Positions 24,018 to 33,347 of a stretch of DNA of 34,559 bases are shown in pieces (positions within the stretch are counted from its first letter, which is position 1; the number at the start of each line of letters is the position of its first letter). Source of the DNA: an uncultured Caryophanales bacterium (GTDB taxonomy: Bacteria; Bacillota_I; Bacilli_A; RF39; UBA660); the NCBI GenBank assembly GCA_946544685.1, contig CAMNML010000009.1:1-34559 (forward strand), given 5' to 3'. Both the position numbers and the translations under genes were made by a program. The notes below the pieces were generated by a model, which worked only from the letters and a program-made list of their open reading frames with translations, did not search any database and was not told where the DNA came from.

Positions 24018-24448
24018 AAACAGTAGTAACAAGAGTAAAACAAGCAAGTGTAACAGTTGACAATAAAATAATATCTGAAATTAAAAACGGCCTATTAGTA
24101 CTCGTTGGATTTACAGAAAATGATAACGAAAACAAAATAGACTATATGGTAAAAAAAATAACTAATCTAAGAATATTTGACGATGAATCAGGAGTAATGA
24201 ATAAATCAATAAAAGACACAAACGGTGAAATAATAAGTGTATCACAATTTACACTATATGGTGATGTATCAAACGGAAACCGTCCAAGCTATATAAAAGC
24301 ACTAAAAGGTGAAGAAGCAATAAAACTATATGATTTATTCAACAAAAAATTAAATCAAATAATACCTACAAAAACAGGAATCTTTGGTGCAAATATGAAA
24401 GTGGAAAGCATAAATGATGGACCTGTAACAATAATAATTGAAAAATAG
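24014..24448 (+). CDS. dtd: D-aminoacyl-tRNA deacylase
   Basis: A 144-residue protein of standard length that removes D-amino acids (and Gly mischarged on tRNA-Ala) from tRNAs. Motifs: VVTRVKQASVTVD at the N terminus, LVLVGFTENDN, the SQFTLYGD catalytic motif, GNRPSYIKA, and the cross-subunit Gly-cisPro-type loop FGANMKVESINDGPVTII. It starts in the relA stop (ATGA), the classical relA-dtd pairing. Confidence 0.96.
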   Translation: MKTVVTRVKQASVTVDNKIISEIKNGLLVLVGFTENDNENKIDYMVKKITNLRIFDDESGVMNKSIKDTNGEIISVSQFTLYGDVSNGNRPSYIKALKGEEAIKLYDLFNKKLNQIIPTKTGIFGANMKVESINDGPVTIIIEK

Positions 24449-24457
24449 AATAAATTT

Positions 24458-24485
24458 AAGTACTTTACTAAAAGTACTTTTTTTG
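24458..24485 (+). terminator. Intrinsic terminator of the comN-relA-dtd operon
   Basis: AAGTACTTT (24458-24466) pairs with AAAGTACTT (24471-24479) around ACTA, with a T run to 24484. Confidence 0.85.
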
Positions 24486-24514
24486 TTATTATATATAATA
24501 GGAAGATGATACAA

Positions 24515-26479
24515 ATGAAAAATAAAGGTTTCACTCTAATAGAACTCTTAGCTATTATTATAATACTAGCAATAATAGGAGTAATAACAGTACCAATAAT
24601 ATTAGGAATAATTGATGACGCAAAAAAAGGAGCAGCAAAAGACTCAGCATATAGATACATTGACGCCATTGACAATTACTACTATTCAAATAGCTTTAAT
24701 AATCCAAGCTTTAATATTGAAGGTTCAAAATATAAAATAGATAATAATGGATATTTAGTTTCAAATGACGAAACAATCATTCATGAAATATCGTTTTCAG
24801 GAACCATTCCAAATCAAGGATTAATAGACATCAATTCAGAAGGCATAATCAATGGATGTATTGTAATAAACAATTATAGATTTTTAATCGTTGATAGTAC
24901 TTTATCAGATGATATAAAAAAAGGTGATAACTGTAAAGAATCATTTACCATCACATTTAACACTAACGGTGGAAATGAAATACAATCAATCACTGCTAAA
25001 GAAGGAAGCAAAATAGACTTACCAACACCAACAAAAACAAAAGATGATTTCACTTATACATTTGATGGATGGTTTAAAGACGATGGAACCGAAGCAACAA
25101 ATATCGTGCCAGGTTATAATACAACATATTATGCTCATTATAAAGATCTAGGCGCCAAATTTATTTCAGAACTACCTACAAAAATAAAAACTTTATCAAA
25201 CAACAATCTAAAAAACCTTCATAAATTTTTAAAAGCCGAAACAATTGACGCCGAACACAAAATAGATTCAAACAAAGTATCAGCAACAAATTCAGAACCA
25301 ATATATATGTGGTTTGAAGACAATAACCTATATTGGTATAGTTTAGATGATTCTCCAGGTTTTGATGGTATCACTCTAAAAGATCTATTCAGAAGTGCAT
25401 CAAATCTTACAGACATAAGTGGACTTACAGGATGGGATACAAGTAATGTTACAAATATGAGTTATATGTTTTATATCGCAACAAATCTAACCGACATAAG
25501 TCCATTAAAAGATTGGAATACAAGTAATGTTACAAATATGAGTTATATGTTTTATAACACAACAAATCTAACCGACATAAGTCCTCTAAAAGATTGGAAT
25601 ACAGAAAAAGTTACCAATATGAATTGTATGTTTTCTAACACAACAAATCTAACCGACATAAGTCCATTAAAAGATTGGAATACAAGTAATGTTGCAAATA
25701 TGAGTTATATGTTTTCTAACACAACAAATCTAACCGACATAAGTCCATTAAAAGACTGGAATACAAATAGCGTTACAAACATGAGTAATATGTTTAGTGG
25801 TGCAAAAAATTTAACTGACATAAGTCCATTAAAAGACTGGAATACAAATAGCGTTACAAGCATGAGTAGTATGTTTAGTGGTGCAACAAATCTAACCGAC
25901 ATAAGTCCATTAAAAAATTGGAATACAAGTAATGTTACAAATATGAGTAGTATGTTTAATAGCGCAACAAATCTAACCGACATAAGTCCATTAAAAGATT
26001 GGAATACAAGTAATGTTACAAATATGAGTAATATGTTTAAAATCACAACAAATCTAACCGACATAAATTCATTAAAAGATTGGAATACAAGTAATGTTAC
26101 AAACATGAGTAATATGTTTAGTGGTGCAAAAAATTTAACTGACATAAGTCCATTAAAAGATTGGAATACAAGTAATGTTACAAATATGAGTTATATGTTT
26201 AGTAGCGCAACAAATCTAACCGACATAAGTCCTCTAAAAGATTGGAATACAAGTAATGTCACAAATATGAGTTATATGTTTTCTGAAACAAATAAATTAA
26301 CAGACACATCAATGATAAAATGGATTACAAAAAGTGTACCATCAAATAAATATTATAAAATATTTTATAGATCCGGTGTAAAGGCACCAAATTATCCTAC
26401 ATTTTATAGTGATGATGAAAAAACACAAATTATAAATGGAACATGGGATAGTAACGGAACATTTACTCCAAGTAGCTAA
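24515..26479 (+). CDS. Prepilin-type surface protein with InlB B-repeat and BspA-like (DUF285) repeats
   Basis: A 654-residue protein with three parts. Residues 1-~60 are a type IV prepilin N terminus (MKNKGFTLIELLAIIIILA, cleavage after KG, Glu at +5). Residues ~143-212 look like an InlB B-repeat/Listeria-Bacteroides module (TFNTNGGNEIQSI, FDGWFKDDG, NTTYYAHY). Residues 298-594 are eleven 27-residue BspA/DUF285 repeats with consensus LTDISPLKDWNTSNVTNM then MF, plus a decayed twelfth. There is no LPXTG or C-terminal anchor, so retention would be through the prepilin helix or incorporation in a pseudopilus. BspA repeats often mediate adhesion to host or partner surfaces. ATG 24515 follows AGGAAGATGAT. 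The ATG at 24506 lies inside that signal. The N terminus resembles that of the gene at 10075. Confidence 0.87.
   Translation: MKNKGFTLIELLAIIIILAIIGVITVPIILGIIDDAKKGAAKDSAYRYIDAIDNYYYSNSFNNPSFNIEGSKYKIDNNGYLVSNDETIIHEISFSGTIPNQGLIDINSEGIINGCIVINNYRFLIVDSTLSDDIKKGDNCKESFTITFNTNGGNEIQSITAKEGSKIDLPTPTKTKDDFTYTFDGWFKDDGTEATNIVPGYNTTYYAHYKDLGAKFISELPTKIKTLSNNNLKNLHKFLKAETIDAEHKIDSNKVSATNSEPIYMWFEDNNLYWYSLDDSPGFDGITLKDLFRSASNLTDISGLTGWDTSNVTNMSYMFYIATNLTDISPLKDWNTSNVTNMSYMFYNTTNLTDISPLKDWNTEKVTNMNCMFSNTTNLTDISPLKDWNTSNVANMSYMFSNTTNLTDISPLKDWNTNSVTNMSNMFSGAKNLTDISPLKDWNTNSVTSMSSMFSGATNLTDISPLKNWNTSNVTNMSSMFNSATNLTDISPLKDWNTSNVTNMSNMFKITTNLTDINSLKDWNTSNVTNMSNMFSGAKNLTDISPLKDWNTSNVTNMSYMFSSATNLTDISPLKDWNTSNVTNMSYMFSETNKLTDTSMIKWITKSVPSNKYYKIFYRSGVKAPNYPTFYSDDEKTQIINGTWDSNGTFTPSS
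25406..26296 (+). repeat. Eleven in-frame 81-bp tandem repeats (BspA/DUF285)
   Basis: Eleven units of exactly 81 bp run without indels from 25406 to 26296. Many share near-identical DNA (for example AATCTAACCGACATAAGTCC and GATTGGAATACAAGTAATGT), while variation clusters in the last five residues of each unit (YNTTN, SGAKN, NSATN). Such DNA identity points to recent unit duplication or gene conversion, and to possible copy-number change by slippage. Confidence 0.9.
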
Positions 26480-26484
26480 AATAC

Positions 26485-26521
26485 AAATCATAAATTATAT
26501 AATAATAGTTTATGATTTTTT
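26485..26521 (+). terminator. Intrinsic terminator after the BspA-repeat gene
   Basis: AAATCATAAA (26485-26494) pairs with TTTATGATTT (26509-26518) across a 14-base loop, with T to 26521. Confidence 0.7.
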
Positions 26522-26605
26522 CATGCAAAAATATTCGCCATAAAAGAAAACTCTTTTTTTTTATAAAAAAAAATTGTATAATTATATTATGATAGGAGTG
26601 AAATA

Positions 26606-28393
26606 ATGATAGGAAACATTATAGGTATAGAAGAAAATACAGCATTAATAAATTTAAATATCGATCTAAACAAAATACAAAATCTTGTTGGATTAATGGT
26701 TATAATGGAAGATGGAGAAAAGAAAATAGTAGGTGAAATATCAAACATAAAAGATAATATAGGATATATAAACTTACTAGGAGAAATTAAAGGTGAAAAA
26801 TTTGTAAGTGGAGTAATAAATAAGCCAAGCTTTTCAGCAAGTATAAAGCTTATATCAAAAGAAAAAATTCCAATGATAATAAGCACAGAAAACTTTATAG
26901 AAAACGAACACCTATATCTAGGAACAAGTCCAATATATGAGGGAGTAAAAATAAATGTTGATGTAAACAAATTCTTTAGTAATCACTTCGCAATATTTGG
27001 ATCAACTGGATCAGGTAAATCATGTAGTGTATCAAGAATACTACAAAATCTATATGCAAAACCAACATTTATACCATATAGATCAAGTTTCTTTATATTT
27101 GACGCATACGGAGAATACCACACAGCATTTGAAAATCTACACAACGTTGTGCCTGAAATAAACTTCAAATATTACACAACAAACATAGAAGAAGATATGG
27201 ATAAAATATTAAAAATTCCTGTATGGCTTCTTGATACAGATGACATCGCACTACTTTTAGAATGTGAAAATCCAAGTCAGCTTCCAATAATTGAAAAAGC
27301 CTTAAAACTAGTAACAGTATTTGCAAGAGAAGAAAAACTTGTATTAAAACATAAAAACGATATAATAGCAAGAGCATTATTAGATATATTTACAAGTGGA
27401 AAAAATCCAGCGCAAATAAGAGATCAAATATTCTCAGTTTTATCATACTATAATACAAGCGAATTAAACCTAGAAACACAAATATATCAACCAGGATATA
27501 CAAGGCCATTAAAACAATGCCTATTAATAGATGCATCAGGAAAAATTAGAGATATGGAATTAGTAATAACATTTATACAAAAATTCCTAGATGACTCACT
27601 TGAATTAAATCTACCTGATGGATCATTTAAATATACACTTGATGACTTAAAAAACGCATTAGACTTTGCATTAATAAGTGAAGGAATACTAAAAAGTGAA
27701 AAAATATTCGATGAATATAACGTATTAAAAGTAAGACTACACTCATTAGTAACAAGTGACTACAAAGAATACTTTAAATACGAAAAATTCACAACAAAAG
27801 AACAATATATTAAAGAATTATTATCCGCACCAGGAGGAAGAAAAGCACAAATAATAAACTTTAATATAAACTACGTAGATGATAGATTTGCAAAGACAAT
27901 AACAAAAATATACTCAAAAATGCTATTTAATTATGCAAAAGAACTAAAAGCAAGAGCGTCAATACCATTTCACATAATACTAGAAGAAGCACACAGGTAC
28001 GTACAAAACGATAATGATGTAAACCTATTAGGATATAACATATTTGATAGAATAACAAAAGAAGGAAGAAAATATGGAGTAATACTAGGATTAATATCTC
28101 AAAGACCATCAGAATTATCAGACACATCAATATCACAATGTAGCAATTTCTTAATATTTAATATACTCCATCCAATTGATGTAAATTATATAAAAGAAAT
28201 GGTTCCAAGTATAACAGACGAAATAGTAAAAAAACTAAAAACACTACAATCAGGAAACTGTATAGCATTTGGTTCAGGATTTAAAGTACCGGTATTTATA
28301 AAATTTGATATGCCAAATCCAGCACCATCAAGCAATAGTTGTGATATCAAAAAAACATGGTTTATAGAAAAAAAACAAAAACCGACAAATTAA
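26606..28393 (+). CDS. HerA-like hexameric ATPase/DNA translocase
   Basis: A 595-residue ATPase of the HerA/FtsK superfamily. The N-terminal ~115 residues resemble the beta-barrel (HAS) domain, followed by Walker A GSTGSGKS at 132-139, FFIFDAYGEY, the RecA core with helical inserts, Walker B with catalytic Glu HIILEEAHRYV near 457, and a C-terminal EGRKYGVILGLISQRPSELS with the sensor Gln/Arg typical of HerA. HerA pumps DNA for end resection with NurA in archaea. Bacterial homologues work with varied nucleases, including in phage defence. No nurA-like, Sir2 or DUF4297 gene is adjacent; the next genes are sirA- and yneF-like. TAGGAGTGAAATA precedes ATG 26606. The family is secure, the role open. 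Confidence 0.87.
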   Translation: MIGNIIGIEENTALINLNIDLNKIQNLVGLMVIMEDGEKKIVGEISNIKDNIGYINLLGEIKGEKFVSGVINKPSFSASIKLISKEKIPMIISTENFIENEHLYLGTSPIYEGVKINVDVNKFFSNHFAIFGSTGSGKSCSVSRILQNLYAKPTFIPYRSSFFIFDAYGEYHTAFENLHNVVPEINFKYYTTNIEEDMDKILKIPVWLLDTDDIALLLECENPSQLPIIEKALKLVTVFAREEKLVLKHKNDIIARALLDIFTSGKNPAQIRDQIFSVLSYYNTSELNLETQIYQPGYTRPLKQCLLIDASGKIRDMELVITFIQKFLDDSLELNLPDGSFKYTLDDLKNALDFALISEGILKSEKIFDEYNVLKVRLHSLVTSDYKEYFKYEKFTTKEQYIKELLSAPGGRKAQIINFNINYVDDRFAKTITKIYSKMLFNYAKELKARASIPFHIILEEAHRYVQNDNDVNLLGYNIFDRITKEGRKYGVILGLISQRPSELSDTSISQCSNFLIFNILHPIDVNYIKEMVPSITDEIVKKLKTLQSGNCIAFGSGFKVPVFIKFDMPNPAPSSNSCDIKKTWFIEKKQKPTN

Positions 28394-28399
28394 ATAAAA

Positions 28400-28430
28400 A
28401 AAATCATCTATAATAAAATAGGTGATTTTT
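28400..28430 (+). promoter_or_regulatory. Hairpin hiding the sirA-like ribosome binding site, with a -10 box in its loop
   Basis: AAAATCATCTA (28400-28410) pairs with TAGGTGATTTT (28419-28429) with one G-U pair. The second arm contains the AGGTGAT ribosome binding site of the gene at 28432 and ends in T28426-28430. TATAAT (28409-28414) spans the first arm and loop. A transcript reading through from the HerA gene would fold the hairpin (terminator or occluded start). One started at the local promoter, near 28420, would lack the first arm and leave the site free. Confidence 0.6.
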
Positions 28431-28431
28431 A

Positions 28432-28815
28432 ATGGAATACTATTGCATATTTTCAATAAAAAAAGAAATATACAAAATATATAAAAATAACGCAAATTCA
28501 CTGTACAAAACACTGTATAATTTAAGTAAAATAAGTAAAAAAGATTTAAAACTAGGTGTAAGTATATATAACGAAATATGTAACACAATAGAACAAGAAA
28601 AAATAAAAAAATACATAAAACTATTACCAATAACAAGAAACGTAAGAAATAAATATCTAATAAATAAAAACATAATAATTATAAATCCATCAAGAATAAT
28701 AATTAAATGCAAAAAAATAAACGACGATATAATTTATACACTTAAAAACTATAATAAATATCTTTTTATATGCGAATTTAAAAAAAACAACTATTATTGG
28801 TTAAATGAATTATAA
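28432..28815 (+). CDS. sirA: SirA-like sporulation inhibitor of replication
   Basis: A 127-residue basic protein. The opening MEYYCIFSIKKEIYKIYKNN and the closing region, with FICEFKKNNYYWLNEL, parallel B. subtilis SirA (YneE), which starts with a similar Tyr-rich strand and ends with a ...F.KRYGWLNP motif. SirA binds DnaA domain I and blocks new rounds of replication when sporulation begins. The gene next downstream is yneF-like, and yneE-yneF are neighbours in Bacillus, the strongest support for the call. Overall similarity is weak and this protein is shorter than the ~148-residue Bacillus version, so hypothetical protein remains the fallback. The start codon follows AGGTGATTTTTA, partly buried in the hairpin at 28400-28430. 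Confidence 0.6.
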   Translation: MEYYCIFSIKKEIYKIYKNNANSLYKTLYNLSKISKKDLKLGVSIYNEICNTIEQEKIKKYIKLLPITRNVRNKYLINKNIIIINPSRIIIKCKKINDDIIYTLKNYNKYLFICEFKKNNYYWLNEL

Positions 28816-28864
28816 ACCTTGAATAATTAGCATAAATTTAGTAAAATGATAAAGGAGGGATAAA

Positions 28865-29083
28865 ATGGAACTATTTTTAGATATATTAAAATTTGTAGTT
28901 GGACTACTAATAGGTGGAGTAGGCGGATTCTTCATCGCTAGAAACTACATGAAAAAATACATGAAACAAAATCCACCAATAAATGAACAAATGATAAAAG
29001 CAATGATGACTGGGATGGGAAGAACACCATCTCAAAAACAAGTAAATCAAATGATGAAATCAATGCAAAAATATATGGACTAG
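28865..29083 (+). CDS. yneF: YneF family (UPF0154) small membrane protein
   Basis: A 72-residue protein with one N-terminal membrane helix ([20 protein letters not shown]) followed by a conserved cytoplasmic tail: [33 protein letters not shown]. This is the UPF0154/YneF pattern found throughout Bacilli and Mollicutes, of unknown function. AAAGGAGGGATAAA precedes ATG 28865. It lies next to the sirA-like gene as in B. subtilis, and ends in its own terminator. Confidence 0.92.
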   Translation: MELFLDILKFVVGLLIGGVGGFFIARNYMKKYMKQNPPINEQMIKAMMTGMGRTPSQKQVNQMMKSMQKYMD

Positions 29084-29101
29084 TTAACTAGTTCTTTTTT
29101 T
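29077..29101 (+). terminator. Intrinsic terminator after yneF
   Basis: GGACTAG (29077-29083, including the stop TAG) pairs with CTAGTTC (29088-29094) around TTAA with one G-U pair, then T 29095-29101. Confidence 0.8.
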
Positions 29102-29135
29102 ATTAAAAAATATATATAATTTACTAGGAGGTTAT

Positions 29136-29771
29136 ATGTTACCAATAATTGGAATTATAGAAAGAAAAGAAATACTCCCAAGTAAAAACGAAATAGAATA
29201 CATAAATAAAGAAATAAATGATGCTGTGATAAATAATAACGGAATACCTATAGGAATAAATATTAAAAATATAAAAGAAATAATTGAAAAAATAGATGGT
29301 TTTATATTTCAAGGAGGAAATGAATATCAAAAAGAAGAAAAAGAACTAATAAAATATTTATATAAAAATAATATCCCAACATTAGGAATATGCTTAGGAA
29401 TGCAAGAAATAGCTGAAACATTCGAAGGAACACTACAAGAAGTAAATAATCATCAAAATACATATCACGAAATAAACATTAGACAAAACACTAAATTGTA
29501 TGATATAATAAAAAAAGAAAAAATAGAAGTAAACTCAAGACATAAGTTTTCAGTAAAAAACACCAGCCTAGACATATCAGCAATCGCAAACGATAACGTA
29601 ATAGAAGCTATAGAAGATAAAAAGAAAGACTTTTTTATAGGAATTGAATGGCATCCAGAATCATTAAACAACAATGAAACAAAAAATATATTTAATTACT
29701 TTATAAAAAAAGCGGGTGAGTATAATGAATTTAAGAGAAATAATAAAAGCAACACACGGAATAATAATTAG
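29136..29771 (+). CDS. Class I glutamine amidotransferase / peptidase C26 family protein
   Basis: A 211-residue protein with the triad of class I amidotransferases: nucleophile Cys86 in LGICLGMQEIA, and His173/Glu175 in GIEWHPES. DGFIFQGGNEY supplies the usual oxyanion-loop region. The His/Glu spacing and the GICLGMQ form fit the gamma-glutamyl-GABA hydrolase (PuuD-like, C26) branch better than GuaA or PabA, but the substrate cannot be read from sequence. It is shorter than PuuD (~250). TAGGAGG precedes ATG 29136. The last 16 codons overlap the murF start and the C-terminal residues (FKRNNKSNTRNNN) look like run-on. Coupling to murF invites comparison with GatD/MurT amidation of lipid II, but it lacks visible GatD-specific features. 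Confidence 0.78.
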   Translation: MLPIIGIIERKEILPSKNEIEYINKEINDAVINNNGIPIGINIKNIKEIIEKIDGFIFQGGNEYQKEEKELIKYLYKNNIPTLGICLGMQEIAETFEGTLQEVNNHQNTYHEINIRQNTKLYDIIKKEKIEVNSRHKFSVKNTSLDISAIANDNVIEAIEDKKKDFFIGIEWHPESLNNNETKNIFNYFIKKAGEYNEFKRNNKSNTRNNN

Positions 29772-31047
29772 TGGTGAAAAAAAGAACAAAGAAGTAGGAA
29801 AAATATGTATAGACTCTAGAATGATAGAAAAAAACGACATATTTGTTGCAATGAGAGGAAAAAATACAAACGGAAATAAATATATAAAAGATGTAATTGA
29901 TAAAGCAGGAGTAATAATAACAGATAGATTTGTAACATCAAAATCAGATACACCAATAATAAAAGTATTTAACGTAAAAAAAGCAATAACAAGTATCGGA
30001 AAATACAATAGAAAAAAATACATAGATAAACCACTAATCGCAATAACAGGAAGTGTAGGAAAAACAACAACAAAAGAACTAATAGGAAAAATATTAGAAA
30101 CAAAATACAATATATTAAAAACAGAAGGAAATCTCAATAACGACCTAGGAGTTCCATTTATGCTTTCAAGAATAAATGAAAAACACGATATAATAGTAAT
30201 GGAATTAGGAATGAATCATCTAAAAGAAATAGAAAAGCTTTCAAGACTATGTAAACCATCAACAGCAATCATAACAAATATCGGGACATCGCATATAGGA
30301 AATCTAAAAACACAAGAAAACATACTAAAAGCAAAAATGGAAATAACAAAATATTTAAAAAAGGGAGACTTAATTTTAAACGGAAGTGACTTCTACCTAA
30401 ACACAGTAAAAGAAAACAAAAACTATGGAATAATTAGAACAGATAACAATAAAATAAGTAACATAAAAATAGATGAAAAACTACACTTCGATATAAACAT
30501 AAACGATAAAATATATAACATAGAATTTAATATTCCAAATAAATACTTAATAGAAAATATATTACTTGCAATAGAAGTAGGACTTATATACCAAATAGCC
30601 CCACATAGCATAGTAAAAGCAATAAACAACTTTGAAGGTGCAGAAGGAAGACTAGAAACAATAGAACTCAAAAACAACATAACAATAATAAGTGATTGCT
30701 ATAATGCAAGTCCTGAATCAATAAAAAGTAGTCTTTCAGTACTAGATAATACAAATAAGAAAAAAATGGCAATAATAGGAGATGTTCTAGAACTAGGAAA
30801 TCACTCTGAAGAACTACATAAAAAAATAGGTGAATATCTAGAAACAATAAAAGAACTAAGAGTAATAACAGTAGGAGATGCAACAAAAATAATAAATATA
30901 GGAAAACACTTCAATAATAACGAAGAATTAAAAGAATACCTAAATAGAGCAAAACTAGACGATACAACAATACTAATAAAAGGATCACATGGAATGCATC
31001 TAGACGAAATAAAAGACTACATAATAGAAAAATATAAAGCACAATAA
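29725..31047 (+). CDS. murF: UDP-N-acetylmuramoyl-tripeptide--D-alanyl-D-alanine ligase
   Basis: A 440-residue Mur ligase that adds D-Ala-D-Ala to the UDP-MurNAc-tripeptide in the cytoplasm, completing the stem pentapeptide. Domain order: N-terminal substrate-binding domain with ICIDSRMIEKNDIFVAMRG, central ATPase domain with GSVGKTTTKEL at 109-119, TEGNLNNDLGVPF and MELGMNHLKEIE, then NFEGAEGRLE and DCYNASPESIKSSL, and a C-terminal domain with GDVLELG and KGSHGMHLDEI. ATG 29725 is preceded by GCGGGTGAG. The GTG 29716 extension lies in that signal. It overlaps the amidotransferase gene by 47 bp and ends in a terminator around its stop codon. ddl is not adjacent. Confidence 0.94.
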   Translation: MNLREIIKATHGIIISGEKKNKEVGKICIDSRMIEKNDIFVAMRGKNTNGNKYIKDVIDKAGVIITDRFVTSKSDTPIIKVFNVKKAITSIGKYNRKKYIDKPLIAITGSVGKTTTKELIGKILETKYNILKTEGNLNNDLGVPFMLSRINEKHDIIVMELGMNHLKEIEKLSRLCKPSTAIITNIGTSHIGNLKTQENILKAKMEITKYLKKGDLILNGSDFYLNTVKENKNYGIIRTDNNKISNIKIDEKLHFDININDKIYNIEFNIPNKYLIENILLAIEVGLIYQIAPHSIVKAINNFEGAEGRLETIELKNNITIISDCYNASPESIKSSLSVLDNTNKKKMAIIGDVLELGNHSEELHKKIGEYLETIKELRVITVGDATKIINIGKHFNNNEELKEYLNRAKLDDTTILIKGSHGMHLDEIKDYIIEKYKAQ

Positions 31048-31056
31048 GTGCTTTTT
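31036..31056 (+). terminator. Intrinsic terminator after murF
   Basis: AAAGCAC (31036-31042) pairs with GTGCTTT (31048-31054) around AATAA, which contains the stop TAA (31045-31047), with T to 31056. Confidence 0.8.
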
Positions 31057-31093
31057 TCTTGTAAAAAAAAGACATATAATATATAATTATTAA

Positions 31094-32224
<1,131 letters not shown>

Positions 32225-32240
<16 letters not shown>

Positions 32241-32596
32241 TTAAAATTAATACCAATCATTCCGCCTAACACTGAACTAACAAGAATTATTACAGAAAAA
32301 ATTAAATACTTAAAATTAAAACTAAAAGAAAAACCAAAATAATCAAGCAAAGAAATAAATAATAAAAATATAAAACCAAACTTAATACCTTCAAACCAAC
32401 CATTATCGCTACAACTCTTAGATAATATAAATGAACCTAAAAAAACAGAAAAAACTAAATCAAAAATCATAAAAAATATAAAGAATCCACCATCAATAAA
32501 ATTAATATAATTTAAAACCGTTAACAAAAATATCAAAACCAATAAACTAACAATAGAATACAAAAAAGAAATACCTAAATTCTTTAAATAATTCAT
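32225..32596 (-). CDS. YrzE-like TIGR04086 family membrane protein
   Basis: A 123-residue hydrophobic protein with four membrane helices, ending in the Gly-rich helix SSVLGGMIGINFKKEKK typical of TIGR04086/YrzE proteins. Function is unknown. The small polar segment SKSCSDNGWFEGIKFG between helices 2 and 3 is the only extended loop. AGGGTGATTTT precedes its ATG (32596-32594). In B. subtilis yrzE lies between yajC and yrbG, downstream of tgt; here it sits between tgt and the DUF421 gene but is inverted. T-rich sense strand and T-ending codons contrast with + strand genes. Confidence 0.72.
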
Positions 32597-32668
32597 AAAA
32601 TCACCCTAATAAATACTATTAAATGAATAAAAATAATATGAATACATCATAATAAAAATGGTGATAAA

Positions 32669-33307
32669 ATGTACTTTAAAATAATAACAAAAACATTATT
32701 GTTATACATTTTCATAGTAATAATGTATAGAATAATGGGAAAAAAAGAAGTAGGAAAACTAAGCATTATAGACTTAATTGTATCAATTCTAATCGCAGAA
32801 CTAGCCGCAATATCAATCGAACAATACGACTCATCAATACTAACATCAATTATTCCAATACTATGTTTAGTAATAGTAGAAATACTATTTGGATATATTA
32901 GTCTAAAAAGTCCAAAAATAAAAAAAATAATAGAAGGATCCCCGATAGTAATAATTAAAAATGGAAAACTAAACTTTGAAGCAATGAAAAAACTAAGATA
33001 TAGTTTAGATGATTTAATTAGTCAATTAAGAGAACAAAGCATAAAAAGTATTGAAGAAGTAAATTATGCAGTACTTGAAAATAGTGGAAAACTATCAATT
33101 TTCCAAAAAGAAACAGAATATCCTCTACCAATAATACTAGATGGAGAAATAGACTACGAAGTATTAAAAGACATGAATAAAGATGAATCCTGGGTAAATA
33201 AAATACTAGAACAAAATAAAATAGAACTAAATAATGTATTTTATGCATTCTATACAAAAAATAAAACATACATTATAAAGAAAAACGAAGTAAAAAATAT
33301 TGACTAA
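32669..33307 (+). CDS. DUF421 (YetF/YrbG-like) membrane protein
   Basis: A 212-residue protein with three N-terminal membrane helices: residues ~5-20, then IIDLIVSILIAELAAI, then ILTSIIPILCLVIVEILFGYI. MYRIMGKKEVGKL between the first two is the family hallmark (R.MGK.....). The cytoplasmic part carries GSPIVIIKNGKLN, LRYSLDDLISQLREQ, and VNYAVLENSGKLSIF, all standard for DUF421. In Bacillus spores the paralogues SpoVAEa/YetF-type proteins modify lipids or spore properties; the exact role here is unknown. GGTGATAAA precedes ATG 32669, and it is divergent from the YrzE-like gene. The C-terminal ~45 residues (NNVFYAFYTKNKTYIIKKN) form the usual second small domain. Confidence 0.9.
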   Translation: MYFKIITKTLLLYIFIVIMYRIMGKKEVGKLSIIDLIVSILIAELAAISIEQYDSSILTSIIPILCLVIVEILFGYISLKSPKIKKIIEGSPIVIIKNGKLNFEAMKKLRYSLDDLISQLREQSIKSIEEVNYAVLENSGKLSIFQKETEYPLPIILDGEIDYEVLKDMNKDESWVNKILEQNKIELNNVFYAFYTKNKTYIIKKNEVKNID

Positions 33308-33328
33308 CTAAATAAATAATGGTATTTT
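33300..33328 (+). promoter_or_regulatory. Possible promoter of the pentapeptide-like gene
   Basis: TTGACT (33300-33305), a 17-bp spacer and TATTTT (33323-33328) overlap the stop codon of the DUF421 gene. The -10 match is modest. Confidence 0.4.
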
Positions 33329-33347
33329 TATAGTAGGGGGAAGTAAG

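Noticed and set aside
25705..26145. 146-residue ORF on the - strand over the BspA repeats
   Set aside because: It is an antisense shadow of the 81-bp repeats. It has no ribosome binding site, and the sense frame gives a known repeat family.
28432..28815. NurA-type nuclease partner of the HerA-like ATPase
   Set aside because: At 127 residues it is too short and lacks acidic catalytic motifs. Its ends and the yneF-like neighbour fit SirA better.
29136..31047. GatD-MurT lipid II amidation pair
   Set aside because: The ligase has the domain order and motifs of MurF and the amidotransferase has a C26-type GICLGMQ/EWHPE pattern. Neither shows MurT- or GatD-specific features.
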